Below, one piece after another: positions 12,747 through 16,048 of a stretch of 16,048 bases of DNA. The stretch comes from JAYODW01 sp038116745 (lineage in GTDB: Bacteria > Pseudomonadota > Gammaproteobacteria > Ga0077536): positions 1-16,048 of the forward strand of contig JAYODW010000061.1 of assembly GCA_038116745.1 (NCBI GenBank). The letters are read 5' to 3'. Under the pieces are notes generated by a model that was not told the origin of the DNA, did no database searches, and was given only the letters and a program-made list of their open reading frames with translations. A program made the position numbers and the translations under genes. Numbering within the stretch: position 1 is the stretch's first letter; every line of letters begins with the position of its first letter.

Positions 12747-14210
12747 ATGAGCGCGCATCCTCGTTCTCTCCGGCAGCTGTTGATGACGCACGAGGCAGTG
12801 CTGGTGCTGCTGGTCGTTCTGAGCGGCGGTGTTGGCGGCGCGTGGGGTTACACCTGGCAACAATGGTCTGCCGAGTCCATTCGCCTGAACCTCCTGCTTT
12901 CGACCGCGCAGGAGATCAAAGCTCGCCTCTTTCAGCAGATCCAGGAGGTGTCAGTCGCTGGATTACGTGAGGATGAAACGGTAGCGCAGCTTAACGCGCA
13001 TCATTCTCGCGCTGGACAAGAGCTGTTCAACGAACTGCGTCGAACATCAGTCGGACGGGCAGAGGGCTATGCCGTTCAGGATATGCAACAAACCTACAGT
13101 CTGCTGCAGAACAGCATGCGAGAGGCGCTCAAGGATCCCTTCGTCCTGAACCGATTGGTGAGAGCCAGGGTCTTCGATCCGGATTTCGAACAGCGCTTTA
13201 TTGCGGATTTTGATGCAGCTACGCACGTTTTTCTTGGTCTCCTTGTGCAGCAGAGGAAGACGCAGGACGAACGCATTGCTCTTTGGAGCAGGTACGCACC
13301 GTTTGCGCTGGTGGTCCCGATTGTTTTCGGCCTTGCCCTCGTGTTTTTTTCGCGGGGCGTTCTGCGCCGGGAATTCATCGAGCCAGTCCGGGAAATCATG
13401 AGCGGCACTGCGAAGCTCAGTTCCGGTGAGCTGAGGAAATTGCTCCCCGAAGCGGGCGCCAGTGAGGTTCGGGAACTGGCGCAGGGCATCAACCAGATGG
13501 CGCTGGATCTTGCTAACAGTCAGGACGCGCTGCTCGCCAGCGAGCGGCAAGCGGCTCTGGGCAGTCTCGTGCCCGTCGTCGCGCATAACATTCGAAACCC
13601 TCTGGCGGCGATCAGGGCCAACGCGCAGTTGTTGTCAGCAGACGGCCCGATGGAAGAACTTTTAGAGTGTCGGCAGGCCATCATACAGACAGTCGACCGA
13701 TTGGAGCGCTGGGTCAGTGCCCTGGTGTCCTATCTGCATCCATTGAAACCGACTTTTCGCAAGGCGGTGTTCACCGACGTGCTCTCTACGACATTGAGCT
13801 TGCTCAAAGACCGACTGGAACAGCAGGGAATAGATTGTGCCTATGGACGCTGGGACAATGCGTTGACGGTAGATATGGATCCTGATCTCGTGGAACAAGC
13901 GCTTTTTGGTTTGCTGAATAATGCGCTCGAAGCCTCGGCTAGCGGGCAGACTATCGAGCTGGCCGTTTGGCGTGAAGGCGAGAAAGCGATGCTTATGATT
14001 CGAGACTGGGGCGGCGGGTTACCTTTTGAGCCCAAACCTTCCGGGCTTGAGCCGGGTCCGTCTACCAAGCGTTTTGGAACTGGCCTCGGGATTCCTGTCG
14101 CCTACAAAATCTGCGCCATTCATGGCTTTGACCTTGAGTTTTTGCGCCGCGAATCACTGGGTACCGATGTGGTGATCACCGCGCCCTTGGATAGGTGCTC
14201 TCCCTCATGA
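12747..14210 (+). CDS. Membrane sensor histidine kinase (NtrB/AtoS-like catalytic core)
   Basis: This is the signal-sensing half of a two-component system. Its 487 residues contain a first helix (about 17-36), a periplasmic region of about 145 residues that looks mainly helical, a second helix (about 184-203), a HAMP linker (about 205-258), then the dimerisation and phosphoacceptor helix with H280 in VAHNIRNPLAAIRANAQLL, and a HATPase domain with the N box NNALEAS, DWGGGL (G1) and GTGLGIPVAYKI (G2). The residue after H280 is Asn, where relatives usually have Glu. The start at ATG 12747 is the first after an in-frame stop at 12726-12728; no clear ribosome binding site is seen, and M13 is an alternative. 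The stop overlaps the regulator start (ATGA), so the two are a cognate pair. The signal is unknown. Confidence 0.92.
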   Translation: MSAHPRSLRQLLMTHEAVLVLLVVLSGGVGGAWGYTWQQWSAESIRLNLLLSTAQEIKARLFQQIQEVSVAGLREDETVAQLNAHHSRAGQELFNELRRTSVGRAEGYAVQDMQQTYSLLQNSMREALKDPFVLNRLVRARVFDPDFEQRFIADFDAATHVFLGLLVQQRKTQDERIALWSRYAPFALVVPIVFGLALVFFSRGVLRREFIEPVREIMSGTAKLSSGELRKLLPEAGASEVRELAQGINQMALDLANSQDALLASERQAALGSLVPVVAHNIRNPLAAIRANAQLLSADGPMEELLECRQAIIQTVDRLERWVSALVSYLHPLKPTFRKAVFTDVLSTTLSLLKDRLEQQGIDCAYGRWDNALTVDMDPDLVEQALFGLLNNALEASASGQTIELAVWREGEKAMLMIRDWGGGLPFEPKPSGLEPGPSTKRFGTGLGIPVAYKICAIHGFDLEFLRRESLGTDVVITAPLDRCSPS

Positions 14211-15640
14211 CAGACCGCGGCGCAAGCGGCGACTCTACAGGTTTCCAACGGGAGCAAGGTGCTCGGGTCCTTCTTGTTGAGGACGAGCTGCTGTTCGCTC
14301 GAGCCGTGAAGCTTGCCCTGAGTCGAGGCGGCTATCAGTGCGAGCATGCCGCTACTTTGAGTGAAGCTCGAATCCTGATGACAAGCTTTGCGCCGGCCCT
14401 GGTGTTGCTGGATATGCGCCTACCCGACGGAAGTGGTCTCGATTTCCTTTCGGAACTCAAATCCGATCCCTCCGCGGAAGTCAGTGTTGTGGTCTTGACC
14501 GCATACGGCGAGGTGGATGATGCGGTCACAGCTATGAAAGCCGGCGCGGCTGATTATCTGAAAAAGCCGATAGATCTTGATGAGCTGCTGGTTAATGTCG
14601 AGAAAGTGGCGAAAATCGGTTCGCTGAGCAGGCAGCTCGATTACTCACGCGTCCGGGACCAGAGACACAACGAAATTGAGTCTCTGGTTGGCGATTCGCC
14701 AGCCCTCGCTCAGGTCCGAGCACAGGTCGGTCGCATTGCGGGACTGGTTGCCCAGGGGGGTAGTGCACCCACCGTCCTGATCACGGGTGAGACGGGAACG
14801 GGTAAAGACGTCACCGCACGCGCCATTCATCAACATTCATCCCGCAGTCATCGGCCTTTTGTGCAGGTTGACTGTGCCGCGTTGCCCAAAGATCTGTTTG
14901 AAGCAGAGCTCTTCGGGCACGTCAAAGGCGCGTTCACGCACGCGGTGAATGCCCGCACGGGTTTGATTGAGGCTGCTGAAGACGGTGTGGTGTTCCTGGA
15001 TGAGATCGGCGAGATCCCGTTGGACCTGCAGGCTAAACTTCTCGCGGTACTGGAGCGTCGGACTTTGCGCCGCATAGGCAGTGCGCAGGAAACGCGAACT
15101 GATGCCTGGTTCATCGCGGCAACAAATCGTGATGTCGAACAGATGGTCGCGGATGGCGCTTTGCGGGCAGATCTTTTTTTTCGCCTCAACGTACTCACCC
15201 TTTCTCTGCCCCCGCTGCGTGAGCGCACAGGAGATGCGGTCCTGCTGGCGGAGCGCTTCGCAGGTCAACTGGCGCGTCGCTATCAGCTTTCAGATGTGAG
15301 TTTTTCTTCAGATGCGCGGCACGCAATTGATGCTTATTCGTGGCCGGGGAACGTGCGCGAGCTGCAGCATGTGGTTGAGCGGGCCCTGCTTTTTGCCGCT
15401 GGAGGAGAGGTGGACGCTTCCGCGCTGGGTTTGCCGAGCAGCGCTATCGGCGGGATGGAGCCTGAGATCGAGAGCGCGCTCCTTGCCACAACAGATGGTC
15501 TGACTCTAGATGGTATGGAGCGACGGATGATCAGTCTGGCGCTGCAGGAGACGGGCGGTAATGTGTCAGAGGCCGCGCGCCGTCTGGGTATATCGAGGAT
15601 GGCGATGCGTTACCGCATGGAAAAGTACGGTGTGAAATAG
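14207..15640 (+). CDS. Sigma-54-type (NtrC family) response regulator
   Basis: This is a 477-residue regulator with three domains. The receiver (about 19-135) has the acidic pair E25-D26, the phosphoacceptor D69 in LLDMRLPDG, a Thr in VVLTAYG and Lys in LKKPI. The AAA+ domain (about 160-395) has Walker A GETGTGKD, Walker B GVVFLDEIGEIP and the arginine region RADLFFRLNV. The C-terminal Fis-type helix-turn-helix is GNVSEAARRLGISRMAMRYR. The loop that contacts sigma-54 reads GAFTHA (residues 241-246, bases 14927-14944) instead of the usual GAFTGA. The ATG at 14207 overlaps the kinase stop by four bases; a GTG at 14195 in frame would add four residues. Its target promoters cannot be seen here, and no clear sigma-54 (GG-N10-GC) site was found near it by eye. 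Confidence 0.94.
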   Translation: MTDRGASGDSTGFQREQGARVLLVEDELLFARAVKLALSRGGYQCEHAATLSEARILMTSFAPALVLLDMRLPDGSGLDFLSELKSDPSAEVSVVVLTAYGEVDDAVTAMKAGAADYLKKPIDLDELLVNVEKVAKIGSLSRQLDYSRVRDQRHNEIESLVGDSPALAQVRAQVGRIAGLVAQGGSAPTVLITGETGTGKDVTARAIHQHSSRSHRPFVQVDCAALPKDLFEAELFGHVKGAFTHAVNARTGLIEAAEDGVVFLDEIGEIPLDLQAKLLAVLERRTLRRIGSAQETRTDAWFIAATNRDVEQMVADGALRADLFFRLNVLTLSLPPLRERTGDAVLLAERFAGQLARRYQLSDVSFSSDARHAIDAYSWPGNVRELQHVVERALLFAAGGEVDASALGLPSSAIGGMEPEIESALLATTDGLTLDGMERRMISLALQETGGNVSEAARRLGISRMAMRYRMEKYGVK

Positions 15641-15714
15641 CGAGGTCGAAGACGGGTTTTTATGCGACTTTGCCAGCCGAGCATTAGGATTCGTGAACGA
15701 GAGGATGAGCAGAA

Positions 15715-16023
15715 ATGGATGAGAAAACGCGTATTGAAGTAGAGGCGGCAACTTTTCGGCGCCTGCGTGACTATCTTCGGGAACACACAGAGGTGCAGAA
15801 CATTGATTTGATGAATCTGGCCGGCTTCTGTCGTAATTGCCTGTCCAAGTGGTATCGCGCCGAGGCGGAGACGCTCGGCTCAGAGATCGATCTTGAAGAT
15901 GCGCGCGAGCTGGTCTACGGCATGCCGTATGCTGAATGGAAGGCCCGCTATCAGGGACAGGCTTCAGCTGAGCAGGCCGAACAGTTTGAACAGAGGCAGC
16001 GCCAGGTAGGGGATCACAAATAG
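15715..16023 (+). CDS. DUF1244 family small protein
   Basis: The 102-residue protein carries the strongly conserved core of the DUF1244 family: TEVQNIDLMNLAGFCRNCL followed by SKWY and, further on, YGMPYAEWKARYQ. Cys39 and Cys42 in CRNC could bind a metal or be redox active; this is inference. The family is common in proteobacteria and its function is not known to me. The extra C-terminal tail after about residue 81 is rich in Gln and Glu and probably disordered. The ATG at 15715 has GAGG at 15701-15704 as ribosome binding site. It lies 74 bases after the regulator gene; whether it is co-transcribed cannot be told, and no promoter or terminator was found in the gap. Confidence 0.93.
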   Translation: MDEKTRIEVEAATFRRLRDYLREHTEVQNIDLMNLAGFCRNCLSKWYRAEAETLGSEIDLEDARELVYGMPYAEWKARYQGQASAEQAEQFEQRQRQVGDHK

Positions 16024-16048
16024 CCTGTTGATCAGCGAAGCTGCCGAG

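Noticed and set aside
12246..12863. 205-residue open frame on the minus strand
   Set aside because: It lies antisense to the cytochrome b561 gene and the start of the kinase gene, both with clear family motifs; no recognisable domain.

Overview
The window reads as a chromosomal segment of a gammaproteobacterium, moderately GC-rich and densely coding. The left third carries the order lpxB-rnhB-dnaE-accA-tilS on the plus strand, a linkage known from Pseudomonas and relatives. Sequence features (DUF1244, a CybB-type cytochrome b561, an NtrC-type regulator) fit an aquatic or marine gammaproteobacterium. I cannot name the genus from sequence alone. No tRNA, rRNA, IS element, CRISPR array or phage gene was seen.

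Layout. (1) Positions 2-7175, plus strand: the 3' end of lpxB (lipid A), rnhB (RNA-DNA hybrid removal), dnaE (replicative polymerase), accA (fatty acid synthesis) and tilS (tRNA-Ile lysidine synthesis). These are housekeeping genes with short gaps or overlaps. (2) Positions 7204-11918, minus strand, converging on tilS: a compact six-gene cluster that I read as one operon. In transcription order it encodes an exported L,D-transpeptidase (YkuD), an exported DUF302 protein, a MotA/TolQ/ExbB-type channel subunit, a single-pass partner with an ExbD-like Asp helix and a beta-rich periplasmic domain, an unrecognised two-helix membrane protein, and a membrane protein with a von Willebrand A domain outside and an FHA domain inside. 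(3) Positions 12099-12626, plus strand: a cytochrome b561, divergent from that operon. (4) Positions 12747-15640, plus strand: a membrane histidine kinase and a sigma-54-type response regulator joined by an ATGA overlap. (5) Positions 15715-16023, plus strand: a small DUF1244 protein.

The most notable region is the minus-strand cluster. It pairs a proton-channel-like motor (a MotA/ExbB-like protein plus an Asp-bearing single-pass partner) with a vWA-FHA protein that could link a periplasmic adhesion or assembly module to phosphothreonine recognition in the cytoplasm. It also carries a cell-wall enzyme and a DUF302 protein. I know of no described system with this exact set; that it is a functional system is an inference from gene order, spacing and domain content. 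The adjacent two-component pair has an atypical sigma-54 contact loop (GAFTHA instead of GAFTGA) and an atypical H-box (HNIRN instead of HEIRN). Its targets are not visible here.

All gaps between genes are shorter than 300 bases. Those holding something describable are listed as features.
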